Positions 37,730-48,036 of a stretch of 64,000 nucleotides of DNA are shown here, piece by piece (the first letter of the stretch is position 1; every line of letters starts with the position of its first letter). The notes under the pieces were generated by a model. It made no database searches and was not told where the DNA came from. It worked only from the letters and a program-made list of their open reading frames with translations. Source of the stretch: Novosphingobium sp. PhB165 (GTDB taxonomy: Bacteria; Pseudomonadota; Alphaproteobacteria; Sphingomonadales; Sphingomonadaceae); contig NZ_SLVB01000001.1 of assembly GCF_004341845.1 (NCBI RefSeq), positions 930,001-994,000 on the forward strand, read 5' to 3'. The position numbers and the translations under genes are program-made.

Positions 37730-39253
37730 TCAGGTCCAGTGGATCAGCAAGGCGGCAAGCGCGTGAAACACCACCGCGCCGCCTACCAGCCATCCAGCCA
37801 GCTTGATGGCTCTGGCCGCGCTCTCGTCGCGGGCCTGAGAGACGGGCGCTTCCATCCTCGCGGCAGCGGCGCGCAGGAAACGGGGCGCCTCTTCAGCCAC
37901 GCGGGAGAATTCCAGCAGCGCGGCTTCGAGTTTATCCGGCTCGGTCAGCCGCGACAGCCGCGAGGCGACAAGCTTGCCGCGCATCCGGCCCAGCGCGTCC
38001 GAAAGGTCAAAGTCCGGCGCGATGCCCGCCAGCACGCCGTCCATCGTCACCATCGCCTTGAAGATCAGTACGAGGTCAGGCGGCAGCACCAGCCCCTCCT
38101 GCCGCAGCAGCGGGAAGAAATCCGCCACCATCGCATTGAGCACCAGCTTGCCAGTACCGTGCCGCGAGACGAGGCGCTCGGAGGCCCGCAGCAACGTCTC
38201 GCGCGGGATATCGCCCCCTTCGGACCATGCCACCAGCATGTCGGCCACGCCGCGCGGATCGCCGCTGCGCAGCGCGAGAATGAAAGTCAGGAATTCGTGC
38301 TGTCTTCGCGGGCTGACGAAACCGACCGAGCCAAGGTCCAGCAAGGCCAGCCCATCGTCTCCCGGTTGTTTCGGCGGTATGCACAGCAGGTTGCCGGGAT
38401 GCGGATCGGCGTGGAAGCGCCCGTTGACCAGCACCATCTCCAGTACCAGTTCCGCCCCCAGCAAGGCGATGCGCGAAGGATCGATCCCGGCGGCCTTGAG
38501 TGCCGCCGGGTCGCGTGGGGGAATGCCCTCGACATAGTCCATGACGAGCACTTGCTCGCCGGTCCATTCCCAGTGGATGCGGGGCACGATGACATGTTCC
38601 AGCGAGGCGAGATCGGCGCGCAGCAGGTCTGCATTGCGACCTTCGTTGGCGAAATCCAGCTCATCCAGGATCTCGCGGCCCAGCTGTTCGATCATCGCCG
38701 TCGGCCGCATCCGCCGCACTGCGCCGCTACGCGCCTCGGCCAATGCCGCGAGGTGGCGCATGAGCCGGAGGTCCGCCTCCATCCGCGCGCGAATGCCGGG
38801 GCGGCGGATCTTGACCACGACTTCTGTGCCGTCCTGCAACCGGGCGCGGTGGACTTGCGCGATCGAGGCCGCCGCGAGCGGTTCGGTATCGAAGGCGGCG
38901 AAGGCCGTCTCGGGCGTTTCACCCAGTGCAGCTTCCACTTCGGCGCGCAACTGCTCGAACGGCAGGCGCGGGGCGTCGCTCTGCAATTGCTCGAAGGCGG
39001 CGATCCATGGGTCAGGCAGCAGATCCCGCCGGGTGGCGAGGATCTGGCCGAGCTTGACGTAAGTCGGCCCCAGCGCCTCCAGCGCGCGGCGCGTGCGTGT
39101 CGGCAGGTCGCGGGCTTCCACGCCCTCGCGGCTGTCGCTCTCACCCAGCCCCAGCCGGACCGCCAGTGATTCCAGCCCGAAGCGCGCAATCACGGCAGAG
39201 ACTTCGGCCATCCGCCCCCGGTCGCGCGTGGCCACCGCGATCGACTTGAACAT
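37730..39253 (-). CDS. ABC1/AarF/UbiB family atypical kinase
   Basis: 507 residues. Protein-kinase-like ATPase of the UbiB family, linked to ubiquinone synthesis or lipid/quinone handling. Motifs: LGPTYVKLGQILATR (KxGQ), AAASIAQVHRARL (Ala-rich nucleotide loop), EVVVKIRRPG, DELDFANEGRNA, GRFHADPHPGNLL (catalytic Asp) and LLDLGSVG (metal Asp). One or two C-terminal hydrophobic helices (about 485-505) anchor it. No ubiE is next to it, so it could be a second ABC1 kinase and not UbiB itself. Confidence 0.88.
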   Translation of the reverse strand: MFKSIAVATRDRGRMAEVSAVIARFGLESLAVRLGLGESDSREGVEARDLPTRTRRALEALGPTYVKLGQILATRRDLLPDPWIAAFEQLQSDAPRLPFEQLRAEVEAALGETPETAFAAFDTEPLAAASIAQVHRARLQDGTEVVVKIRRPGIRARMEADLRLMRHLAALAEARSGAVRRMRPTAMIEQLGREILDELDFANEGRNADLLRADLASLEHVIVPRIHWEWTGEQVLVMDYVEGIPPRDPAALKAAGIDPSRIALLGAELVLEMVLVNGRFHADPHPGNLLCIPPKQPGDDGLALLDLGSVGFVSPRRQHEFLTFILALRSGDPRGVADMLVAWSEGGDIPRETLLRASERLVSRHGTGKLVLNAMVADFFPLLRQEGLVLPPDLVLIFKAMVTMDGVLAGIAPDFDLSDALGRMRGKLVASRLSRLTEPDKLEAALLEFSRVAEEAPRFLRAAAARMEAPVSQARDESAARAIKLAGWLVGGAVVFHALAALLIHWT

Positions 39254-39371
39254 GCGCGCACTCCTTCAGCCGTGGACAACCTGCCGGACGCGCCCCCGGT
39301 TCCGGCGACCCGCCCGCAGTCAGCGCCGGAACGATTGGACACGGCGACGCCCATAAAGCTAGGAATTTCAA

Positions 39372-39962
39372 ATGAGCGGCAGTTTAACGGGCGCGCGGGG
39401 GCCCGCATTCGCATTGACAGTCACGCTGGCCGTGGCGCTATCGGCCTGCGGCGGCGGGACAAAGTTCCGCGCGGTCAGCGACGTTCCGGTGCGCGTCGGC
39501 GCGCCCTACAAAGTGCGCGGCGTCACCTATACGCCCGCGACCCAGCCCGATTACGACGTGCTCGGCTATGCCACGTGGTACGGCAACGAATCCGGCAACA
39601 AAGCCGCCAATGGCGAACGCTTCCGCCCGGACTGGATCACGGCCGCACACAAGACGCTGCCACTGCCCAGCTATGTCGAAGTGACTTCGCTCGACACCGG
39701 CCGCCGCATCGTGGTGCGCGTCAACGACCGGGGGCCTTTTGGCGAGAGCGCCCGGGTGATAGACCTGTCACGTGGCGCCGCAGAAGCCCTTGGCATTCGC
39801 GGCAAGGGCAAGGCGGCCGTCCGCGTGCGCGTGGTCGAACCACCGGAAAAGGACCGCGCCGCCCTGCGCAAGGGCAAGGCGGCGCAGGAACTCCCGCCAG
39901 TCAGTCCGACGACGCTGGCGAACCTGCAATCCCAGTTCGATCGCGGCGTCGGCACCCGCTGA
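39372..39962 (+). CDS. rlpA: RlpA-like lipoprotein (septal lytic transglycosylase family)
   Basis: 196 residues. Lipobox ALSAC with lipid cysteine near residue 26. The double-psi beta-barrel follows: GYATWYGNESGNKAANGERF, then VRVNDRGPFGESARVIDLSRGAAEALG (Asp of the DRGPF motif). RlpA cleaves denuded glycan strands at the septum in other bacteria. This copy lacks the C-terminal SPOR domain and ends in a charged tail, so septal targeting must occur another way, if at all. Confidence 0.9.
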   Translation: MSGSLTGARGPAFALTVTLAVALSACGGGTKFRAVSDVPVRVGAPYKVRGVTYTPATQPDYDVLGYATWYGNESGNKAANGERFRPDWITAAHKTLPLPSYVEVTSLDTGRRIVVRVNDRGPFGESARVIDLSRGAAEALGIRGKGKAAVRVRVVEPPEKDRAALRKGKAAQELPPVSPTTLANLQSQFDRGVGTR

Positions 39963-39986
39963 GGACCGGCTCAACCGCGAGGGCGG

Positions 39987-40436
39987 TCACGCCATCTCGC
40001 GCTCGGCGTAAGCTTCCTCTTCCTTGCCGATCAGCAGATTGGCAAGGAACCAATATGCCTCACCCCAGGCCGCGAGCACTTCGTCGGTAGCCGCATCGCC
40101 CAGCACGTCACGGATCGCGGGGAGCAGCGCTTCGGCCACGAGCGGGTAGTGTTCTGCCTTCACCCCGGTCTCGACGTGGCGATGGACCATGCGGGCCACG
40201 GCGCCATCCAGCTTCTGCAACTTGTCGACATTCTGCGCATAGCCAAGGATCGCGGCGGCAAGGCGGCGCGGCTGCTCACCCGATTGCTGTGCGGCCTGGT
40301 CGAACATCGCCCGCACTTCCTCATTCACGAAAAGCCGTTCGTACATACGCGTGGTGATCTCCACGCCATGTTCCTGAAGCGCCGGCGCGGTGGCCTTGAC
40401 GATGGCGACGGTCCGTTCGCCGAGAGGAGCAGTCAT
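39987..40436 (-). CDS. Single-domain globin (flavohemoglobin-like)
   Basis: 149 residues. Vitreoscilla-type or flavohemoglobin-type globin: TRMYERLF holds the B10 tyrosine (Tyr32) and HRHVETGVKAEHYPLVAEALL holds the proximal histidine (His87). There is no reductase domain. It probably binds or detoxifies nitric oxide or oxygen with a separate reductase. The divergent NsrR-like gene and two operator-like sites in between support an NO role. Confidence 0.9.
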   Translation of the reverse strand: MTAPLGERTVAIVKATAPALQEHGVEITTRMYERLFVNEEVRAMFDQAAQQSGEQPRRLAAAILGYAQNVDKLQKLDGAVARMVHRHVETGVKAEHYPLVAEALLPAIRDVLGDAATDEVLAAWGEAYWFLANLLIGKEEEAYAEREMA

Positions 40437-40454
40437 ATCGAGTCGCCCTTTTAA

Positions 40455-40512
40455 AGATGCAAACTGAATGCATCTATACGTCGATCGGAAAAGATGTAAA
40501 CCAGAAGCATCA
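40455..40512. promoter_or_regulatory. Two NsrR-type operator candidates between globin and regulator genes
   Basis: Site 1: AGATGCA (40455-40461), 7 bases, TGCATCT (40469-40475), perfect. Site 2: AGATGTA (40492-40498), 7 bases, AGCATCA (40506-40512), imperfect. Both have the same arm and spacer length. The AAGATGCA core resembles known NsrR boxes. Site 1 is next to the globin gene and site 2 next to the regulator gene. Confidence 0.7.
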
Positions 40513-40529
40513 ATTTACGGAGACCGCGA

Positions 40530-40949
40530 TTGCGCCTGACTGCGCACACCGATTACGCCCTGCGCATCCTGCTTCACGCCGCCATGGACCGGGATCACCT
40601 GCTCTCGATCGCGCAAGTGGCTGAAGCCCACGAGATCTCGCGCAATCATGCGATGAAGGTGGTGAACCTGTTGGGGAACGCGGGCTTGCTGGAGACGGTG
40701 CGCGGGCGCGGCGGTGGGTTTCGGCTCGGCCGCCCGGCGAGCGAAATCACGCTGGGCGAAGTCGTGCGCCTGACCGAGCCCAACCTGCAACCGGCCGATT
40801 GCGACAATTGCCTGCTGAAGGGGGCCTGCGGGCTCACCGGCCTGCTCCGCAATGCCGTGGGCGCGTTTCTGGCCGAACTGGACCGCTCCACGCTGGCCGA
40901 CGCCGCCGCGGGTACGCGCCTGCCACTGCCGCTGTTTTCTGCGACCTGA
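40530..40949 (+). CDS. nsrR: Rrf2-family transcriptional repressor, NsrR-like
   Basis: 139 residues. Rrf2 winged helix (MRLTAHTDYALRILLHAAM, VAEAHEISRNHAMKVVNLL) with three cluster cysteines Cys91, Cys94 and Cys100 (CDNCLLKGAC), which fits an NO-sensing Fe-S repressor such as NsrR. The start is TTG at 40530 with GGAGA 7 nt upstream. Divergent from the globin gene it probably controls. The short CxxC spacing, rather than CxxxxC, is a variant. Confidence 0.88.
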   Translation: MRLTAHTDYALRILLHAAMDRDHLLSIAQVAEAHEISRNHAMKVVNLLGNAGLLETVRGRGGGFRLGRPASEITLGEVVRLTEPNLQPADCDNCLLKGACGLTGLLRNAVGAFLAELDRSTLADAAAGTRLPLPLFSAT

Positions 40950-41083
40950 ATCCGAGCCCAGAATCTGGTGACCTGATTTCCTTGGCCTAACTCTTTTGAC
41001 CTGACTCCTTCCTCGGATTCGCTGTCCCAAAGTGGGAACCTAGTCGCCGCTTCGGCGTTGCTGGGCGTGAGAGGAGATACATT

Positions 41084-41245
41084 ATGAACATTGGGGCCGA
41101 ACTTCCTTACCGCCGCAGCCGCTTTGCCCGCCGCACCGGCTCGCTGATCTTCGATCGCCAGCTTGAGGATCGCGTGCGCGCACACGACGAAGGCCGCGAG
41201 CAACCCATGCAGATCTGGTCGAACGGTCGCTTCCGGTCGAACTGA
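41084..41245 (+). CDS. Small basic protein, 53 residues
   Basis: ATG at 41084 with a strong GAGGAG 7 nt upstream, and TGA at 41243-41245. The product begins MNIGAELPYRRSRFARRTGS and is rich in Arg with a few acidic residues; no membrane segment or cysteine. The good ribosome-binding site and GC-rich third positions support a real small gene. I do not recognise it. Confidence 0.6.
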   Translation: MNIGAELPYRRSRFARRTGSLIFDRQLEDRVRAHDEGREQPMQIWSNGRFRSN

Positions 41246-41559
41246 CCGGGCCGGAAATCCCCCCGCCGGCAAACTCGCCTCTTCACAGAGGCATGGCGCG
41301 ACCGTCGAGGCGCCGGAGCGTAACATGGTTGCGCTCCGGCGTCATTGCGCTTGGCGATAACGAAAGCCCGTAAGCCCGCTTGCGCAATGCGCCGGAATGG
41401 TGCGTGTGAGCGCTTGCCTGTGGCGGATTTCTGCGCTTCAACCCATGGCTTCCACCACCTGCGGCGCCCTCACCGGCGCCAGGGGAGCCGGCTTCATGCA
41501 CACGCTCCCCCGGATGCCGGCTCATCTTTCAGGGTTGCCGCCGCCAGGAGAAATGACCG
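41246..41559. other. Gene-poor stretch with two inverted repeats upstream of the M3 peptidase
   Basis: About 314 bases with no convincing gene. A perfect 10-bp stem CGCCGGAGCG / CGCTCCGGCG lies at 41311-41341 (11-nt loop, no T run). A second pair GAGCCGGC / GCCGGCTC lies at 41485-41523, close to the ribosome-binding site of the peptidase gene (CAGGAG before 41560). They could be a terminator for the 53-residue gene and a leader structure, but I cannot assign a known RNA family. Confidence 0.45.
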
Positions 41560-43734
41560 ATGAAGACCCGGCTCATGGCCGCTGCTGCCCCCCTCGTGCT
41601 GGGCACCGGCCTGCTTGGAGGCATGCCGATGACCGCTCTTGCCAAGGATGCCAAGGCCAGCGCGGCGCCCGCCGCTGCAACCGCCTATGCCGGGCCGTTT
41701 GCCCAACCCAGCACGCTGCAATTCCAGGCGCCGAACTTCCCCCTCTACAAGGACACCGACTGGCAGCCCGCGATCGAGGCCGGCATTGCCGCCAAGCGCG
41801 CCGAAATCAAGGCGATCGCCGCCAACCCGGCCAAGCCGACCTTCGAGAACACCGTGGTCGCCATGGAGCGCGCGGGCAGCATGTTCGACCGGGTCTACAA
41901 CGTGTTCAGCCAACTCACGTCGGCCAACACCAATGACACGCTCGACGCTGCCGACACGGCCGTGAGCCCGCAGATCTCCGCGCTCAACGACGATATCTAC
42001 CTCAACGCCGCGCTGTTCGCCCGCGTCAAGGCCGTGCACGACAGCGCGGAAGGCAAGGCGCTGACCGGCGAAGACGCGATGCTGCTCGCCACGACGTACG
42101 ACAAGTTCGTCAATCGCGGCGCCCTGCTCTCACCCGCGCAAAAGGTCGAACTCAAGAAGATCAACCTTGAGATCGCCACCCTTGAGACCAAGTTCTCGCA
42201 GACGCTGACCGCCGGCACTGCCGCCCATGCGGTGGTGTTCGACAACGCCGCCCAGCTCAAGGGCATGAGCGATTCCGACATCGCCGCCGCCGCCAAGCGT
42301 GCCGCCGATCAGGGCAAGCCCGGCAAGTACCTGATCCCGCTGCTCAACTTCACGCAGCAGCCGGTTCTGACCCAGCTCGAAAACCGCGACAGCCGCAAGC
42401 AGGTGTTCGAGACGAGCATCAACCGCACCTCCTCGGGCGACCAGTACGACACCACCGGCATCGTCACCCAGATCGCGGTGGCACGCGCCAAGAAGGCCCA
42501 ACTGCTCGGCAAGCCGGACTTCGCGACGCTCCAGATGTACAACCGCATGATCAAGTCGCCGCAGAAGGCGATGGACTTCATGAATGGCTTCGTCCCCGCC
42601 CTGCGCGCCACGCAGGACCGCGAGGCTGCGCTGCTGTCCGAAGCCGCCAAGGCCGACGGCGTGACCGACGCGCTCCAGCCCTGGGACTGGAGCTACTATG
42701 CCGAGAAGGTCCGCAAGGCGAAGTACGACCTCGATGAAACGGCAATCAAGCCCTACTTCGAAGTCTGGAACGTGCTGGAAAACGGCGTGTTCTACGCCGC
42801 CACGCAGACTTACGGGATCACCTTCAAGCGCCGCACCGACCTGCCGGTCTATCACCCGACGATGCGCGTCTACGAAGTCTTCGACAAGGACGGCTCGTCG
42901 CTGGCGCTGTTCTATTACGATCCCTTCGCGCGTGCCAACAAGAAGGGCGGCGCGTGGATGAACAACTTCGTTGACCAGTCCTTCGTCAACGGGACCAAGC
43001 CCGTGGTGGCCAACACCCTGAACATCGACCCGCCCGCCGATGGCCAGCCCCCGCTTGCCACGTGGGACGATGTGACGACGATGTTCCACGAATTCGGCCA
43101 CGCGCTGCACGGCTTCTTCGCCAGCCAGAAGTACGCCTCGCTCTCGGGCAGCAATACCGCCACGGACTTCGTGGAGTTCCCCAGCCAATTCAACGAGAAC
43201 TTCGCGACCGTGCCGCAAGTGCTCCAGAACTTCGCCAAGCACTATCAGACCGGCGCGCCGATGCCGGCGGACCTGCTCACGAAGATCAAGGCGGCGCGCA
43301 AGTTCAACCAGAGCCTTGCGCTGGGCGAAACGCTCACCGGCGCGATGCTCGACTTGCGCTGGCACACGCTGAGCCCCGAAGCCGCCGCGCAGCCGCCAAT
43401 GGCTTTCGAAGCCAAGGCGCTGGCCGAAACGGGCCTGCGGACGGACCTTATCCCGCCGCGCTACCGGACGCCGTACTTCCGCCATATCTGGGACAACGGC
43501 TATGCGGCGGGCTACTACTCGTACATCTGGACCGAAGTGCTTGCGCATGACGGCTGGGCCTGGGTGGAGCAGAACGGCGGCATGACCCGCGCCAATGGCG
43601 ACCACATCCGCGCCACGTTCCTCGGTCAGGGCCACTCGAAGGAACTGGGCGAGATGTTCCGCAACTTCACCGGCCATGACCCGAGCGTCCAGCCGATGCT
43701 CGAAGCGCGCGGCCTTACGCAGCCCGCGAAGTAA
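41560..43734 (+). CDS. dcp: M3 family metallopeptidase (peptidyl-dipeptidase Dcp type)
   Basis: 724 residues with a signal peptide (about 1-28, MTALA-KD), so periplasmic. Zinc ligands in HEFGH (His510, His514) and Glu539 in FVEFPSQFNENF; the catalytic Glu is Glu511. The long helical N-terminal part and the C-terminal YYSYIWTEVLAHDGW are typical of Dcp/thimet-oligopeptidase relatives. Start with CAGGAG 8 nt upstream. Likely degrades short peptides. Confidence 0.93.
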   Translation: MKTRLMAAAAPLVLGTGLLGGMPMTALAKDAKASAAPAAATAYAGPFAQPSTLQFQAPNFPLYKDTDWQPAIEAGIAAKRAEIKAIAANPAKPTFENTVVAMERAGSMFDRVYNVFSQLTSANTNDTLDAADTAVSPQISALNDDIYLNAALFARVKAVHDSAEGKALTGEDAMLLATTYDKFVNRGALLSPAQKVELKKINLEIATLETKFSQTLTAGTAAHAVVFDNAAQLKGMSDSDIAAAAKRAADQGKPGKYLIPLLNFTQQPVLTQLENRDSRKQVFETSINRTSSGDQYDTTGIVTQIAVARAKKAQLLGKPDFATLQMYNRMIKSPQKAMDFMNGFVPALRATQDREAALLSEAAKADGVTDALQPWDWSYYAEKVRKAKYDLDETAIKPYFEVWNVLENGVFYAATQTYGITFKRRTDLPVYHPTMRVYEVFDKDGSSLALFYYDPFARANKKGGAWMNNFVDQSFVNGTKPVVANTLNIDPPADGQPPLATWDDVTTMFHEFGHALHGFFASQKYASLSGSNTATDFVEFPSQFNENFATVPQVLQNFAKHYQTGAPMPADLLTKIKAARKFNQSLALGETLTGAMLDLRWHTLSPEAAAQPPMAFEAKALAETGLRTDLIPPRYRTPYFRHIWDNGYAAGYYSYIWTEVLAHDGWAWVEQNGGMTRANGDHIRATFLGQGHSKELGEMFRNFTGHDPSVQPMLEARGLTQPAK

Positions 43735-43806
43735 GACAGACAGGGATCATGCAGGGGGCCTTGCGGCTTCCTGCATGTCCGAAACGCCGGCGCTCGATTG
43801 GGCGCA

Positions 43807-43861
43807 GAAGGAGTGGCGAATGGGCCGGCCTAACGGTCCGTTCGCCACTCCTTCATCTTTT
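43807..43861 (+). terminator. Strong terminator after the M3 peptidase gene
   Basis: GAAGGAGTGGCGAA (43807-43820) and TTCGCCACTCCTTC (43841-43854) form a perfect 14-bp stem, followed by ATCTTTT. A second hairpin without a T run (CATGCAGG / CCTGCATG, 43748-43777) precedes it. Confidence 0.88.
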
Positions 43862-43938
43862 CCCGTCAGATCGTACCGCTCCGGGACAGTCGCGAGCGCG
43901 CGCATGCGCTGTCCGCGCTGAACCGCTAGGACGACCGC

Positions 43939-45057
43939 GTGACCGAAATCCCCTTCCCTGCCGCACTCACCCAGATGGAGCCGCGCCCGCGTGACTTCAC
44001 GGGGAAGTTCGCGCGCGGCGGGCGACGTCATGCCCGGCGGCGGCTACGGCGACGCTGGGCGCTTGGGGCCGGGGCGCTGGCGGCCGTCGCCCTGCCCGCC
44101 GTGGCCGAACCCGGCAATTGGGATCGCTTTACTATAGCCGATGCCCGTAGTGGTGATGGCGCCGTGCTGCCGATGCCCTTCGAGCAGCCGGGCAGCAGCT
44201 TCCCGGGCTCTGCTTATTATTACCTCCAGCCAGAACCGGCCGTGGAGACGGACGACGCCAGTGCAGCCCTTCCCGCCGATCCATCCGGACCGGTAGCCCG
44301 CGCGTTTCGTTTCGTCGGGACCGAACTCGACCGGGCCCGCGCGCAGCAGTGCATGACCATGGCGATCTATTACGAGGCCGCGACCGAGCCCGATGCCGGC
44401 CAGCGCGCGGTGGCGCAAGTCGTGCTCAACCGCCTTGCGCATCCCGCCTATCCCAAGACCGTGTGCGGCGTCGTGTTTCAGGGGTCGGAACGGCCGACCG
44501 GCTGCCAGTTCACCTTCGCCTGCGACGGATCGCTGGCCCGTGCGCCGCAGCGCTTTTTCTGGGACCGCGCCGCCGCCGTCGCCCGCGCCGCGCTGGCCGG
44601 TTATGTCTACGCGCCCGTGGGCCTCGCGACGCATTATCATACGATCCAGATCAATCCCTACTGGGCGCCAACGCTGCATTATCTCACCACGATCGGCGCG
44701 CACCGGTTCTACAGTTTCGAAGGCGCCGCAGGTGCGCCTGCCGCGTTCCGCCTTGCCTATCTCGGCGGCGAGCCGATGGCCGCGCCGCGCCCACGCGACT
44801 TGTCCGCCGCCAGTGCCATGGCCGATGCCGCGCTGGACCCGGTCGCGCTGCAACGCGCCTTCGCTACGGCGCCGACTGCGCCTCCACCGGCCGAGAGCGA
44901 CGCCGCTCCTGCGCCTTCACCGGCCCCACGCTATACGCAAGACGTGCGCGGACGCGGCGGCGATGCCATTTACCGCGCGCAGGGCCTGCCGGAGGCGCAG
45001 GGCATCCGTCCTGAATATGCCAATTCCGGCAAGTGGATCGCCGCCCCAGGCACCTGA
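43939..45057 (+). CDS. SleB-type cell wall hydrolase
   Basis: 372 residues from a GTG at 43939 (AGGA 8 nt before). A basic N-terminal tail and one membrane helix (about 41-56) are followed by the SleB domain (about 130-240). This holds the catalytic Glu146 in MAIYYEA, and QRAVAQVVLNRLAHPAYPKTVCGVVFQGSERPTGCQFTFACDG. Lytic-transglycosylase-like cleavage of peptidoglycan is expected. The C-terminus is Ala/Pro-rich and probably unstructured. In non-spore-formers these enzymes act in wall turnover. Confidence 0.9.
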   Translation: MTEIPFPAALTQMEPRPRDFTGKFARGGRRHARRRLRRRWALGAGALAAVALPAVAEPGNWDRFTIADARSGDGAVLPMPFEQPGSSFPGSAYYYLQPEPAVETDDASAALPADPSGPVARAFRFVGTELDRARAQQCMTMAIYYEAATEPDAGQRAVAQVVLNRLAHPAYPKTVCGVVFQGSERPTGCQFTFACDGSLARAPQRFFWDRAAAVARAALAGYVYAPVGLATHYHTIQINPYWAPTLHYLTTIGAHRFYSFEGAAGAPAAFRLAYLGGEPMAAPRPRDLSAASAMADAALDPVALQRAFATAPTAPPPAESDAAPAPSPAPRYTQDVRGRGGDAIYRAQGLPEAQGIRPEYANSGKWIAAPGT

Positions 45058-45173
45058 TAAAGGTCTTTCCTTAGTTAATCTGAACACTCTGGAAACCATA
45101 GCCCCTCACGAAGACTTAGCGGGCTCCGTGGCAATAGAAGGCCCTACGACAATCACAAAAAGGGCCTGCGACG

Positions 45174-45536
45174 ATGACCATTCGCTTTTCCGCTGCACGG
45201 GGCGGGATGACGCCGGTTATCAAGCGCATGCGCTGTGCCTGGGCGCCGCTCGACGCCGCGAACGACAACGACCCGAAACGTCGCGGCACTTTCGCCTCAG
45301 GCCCGCTTCTCCCTTCCGCCGCCAACCAGAACGGCCATGACCAGCGGATGCTGACCGAGGCCTTGCGCCACTTCGCGGTCTACGGCCTGTCCGCCGCGCG
45401 GCATGCCCGCGCCAATGCCGAGGAAGCCCGGCTCCACGGTGACGAGAAGGCCTGCAACTGGTGGGTGGCAATCTGCCGCCAGCTTGACCGCCGCATGGCC
45501 GAAGCGCTCGCACGCAAGATCGCCAACGGCGCCTGA
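45174..45536 (+). CDS. Conserved hypothetical protein
   Basis: 120 residues. The N-terminus (1-50) is low in structure; the C-terminal half is helical: MLTEALRHFAVYGLSAARHARANAEEARLHGDEKACNWWVAICRQLDRRMAEAL. I believe similar short helical proteins occur in other sphingomonads, but I have no function for them. It lies between the SleB gene and a strong terminator. Confidence 0.72.
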   Translation: MTIRFSAARGGMTPVIKRMRCAWAPLDAANDNDPKRRGTFASGPLLPSAANQNGHDQRMLTEALRHFAVYGLSAARHARANAEEARLHGDEKACNWWVAICRQLDRRMAEALARKIANGA

Positions 45537-45560
45537 CCTCGTTTCCCCATCGAAATCCAT

Positions 45561-45600
45561 AAAAGAGGCGCGGGTCGAAGGGCCCGCGTCTCTTTCGTTT
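45561..45600 (+). terminator. Terminator before the mdh region
   Basis: AAAGAGGCGCGGG and CCCGCGTCTCTTT form a 13-bp stem with one G-U pair, followed by CGTTT. It closes the hypothetical gene ending at 45536. Confidence 0.85.
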
Positions 45601-46960
<1,360 letters not shown>

Positions 46961-46968
46961 TCCGAAAT

Positions 46969-47015
46969 ACCGCCCGAAGGCTCCCGGCACCCTGCCGGTA
47001 GAGCCTTCGGGCGGT
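46969..47015 (+). terminator. Long hairpin between mdh and sucD
   Basis: A perfect 15-bp stem ACCGCCCGAAGGCTC / GAGCCTTCGGGCGGT whose loop holds another 6-bp stem CCGGCA / TGCCGG. Few T follow (GATATTTTC after 5 nt). It may end mdh transcription, reduce read-through, or protect the mdh mRNA end. Confidence 0.75.
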
Positions 47016-47136
47016 CCGGATATTTTCAGGGCCGTTGATTTTACGACTTGGACGGTTGCACTTCGCAGAATTTGCGCCATGGCGCTTCCCAAGCCGCACT
47101 TCGGCCTACCCCAGGAACAGGAATTAGGATTCCCCT

Positions 47137-48027
47137 ATGTCCATTCTCGTCGACAAGAACACCAAGGTCATTACCCAGGGTATGACCGGTGCCACCGGCA
47201 CCTTCCACACCGAGCAGGCCCTTGCGTATGGCACGCAGATGGTCGCCGGCGTGACCCCGGGCAAGGGCGGCACGACCCACATCGGTCTGCCGAACTACAA
47301 CACCGTTGCTGAAGCCAAGGCCGCCACGGGCGCCTCGGCCACCTGCATCTACGTTCCGCCGCCGTTCGCCGCCGATTCGATCCTCGAAGCGATCGACGCC
47401 GAGATGGAACTGATCGTCGCGATCACCGAAGGTATCCCGGTTCTCGACATGGTCCGCGTGAAGCGCGCCCTCTCGGGCTCGAAGTCGCGCCTGATCGGTC
47501 CGAACTGCCCCGGCGTCCTGACCCCCGGCGAATGCAAGATCGGCATCATGCCCGGCAGCATCTTCTCCAAGGGTTCGGTGGGCGTTGTTTCGCGCTCGGG
47601 CACGCTTACCTATGAAGCCGTGTTCCAGACCACCAACGCCGGCCTCGGCCAGACCACGGCCGTCGGCATCGGCGGTGACCCGGTCAACGGCACCAACTTC
47701 ATCGACGTCCTGGAACTGTTCCTGGCCGACGAAGCGACCAAGTCGATCATCATGATCGGCGAAATCGGCGGCAGCGCCGAAGAAGAAGCGGCGCAGTTCC
47801 TCAAGGACGAAGCCAAGCGTGGCCGCAAGAAGCCGATGGTTGGCTTCATCGCCGGCCGCACGGCTCCTCCGGGCCGCCGCATGGGCCACGCCGGCGCGAT
47901 CGTGTCGGGCGGCCAGGGCGGCGCCGAGGACAAGATCGCGGCGATGGAAGAAGCGGGCATCCGCGTCTCCCCCTCGCCCTCGCTGCTTGGCGAGACGCTG
48001 GTCGAGGTTCTCAAAGAACTGGCGTAA
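47137..48027 (+). CDS. sucD: Succinate--CoA ligase subunit alpha
   Basis: 296 residues. CoA-binding subunit of succinyl-CoA synthetase. [19 protein letters not shown] is the CoA site, and the phosphorylated histidine is His251 in [10 protein letters not shown]. Start with AGGA-rich sequence upstream. The beta-subunit gene sucC, which usually precedes sucD, is absent here, so it must lie elsewhere in the genome. Confidence 0.97.
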   Translation: MSILVDKNTKVITQGMTGATGTFHTEQALAYGTQMVAGVTPGKGGTTHIGLPNYNTVAEAKAATGASATCIYVPPPFAADSILEAIDAEMELIVAITEGIPVLDMVRVKRALSGSKSRLIGPNCPGVLTPGECKIGIMPGSIFSKGSVGVVSRSGTLTYEAVFQTTNAGLGQTTAVGIGGDPVNGTNFIDVLELFLADEATKSIIMIGEIGGSAEEEAAQFLKDEAKRGRKKPMVGFIAGRTAPPGRRMGHAGAIVSGGQGGAEDKIAAMEEAGIRVSPSPSLLGETLVEVLKELA

Positions 48028-48036
48028 CCAGTTTTG

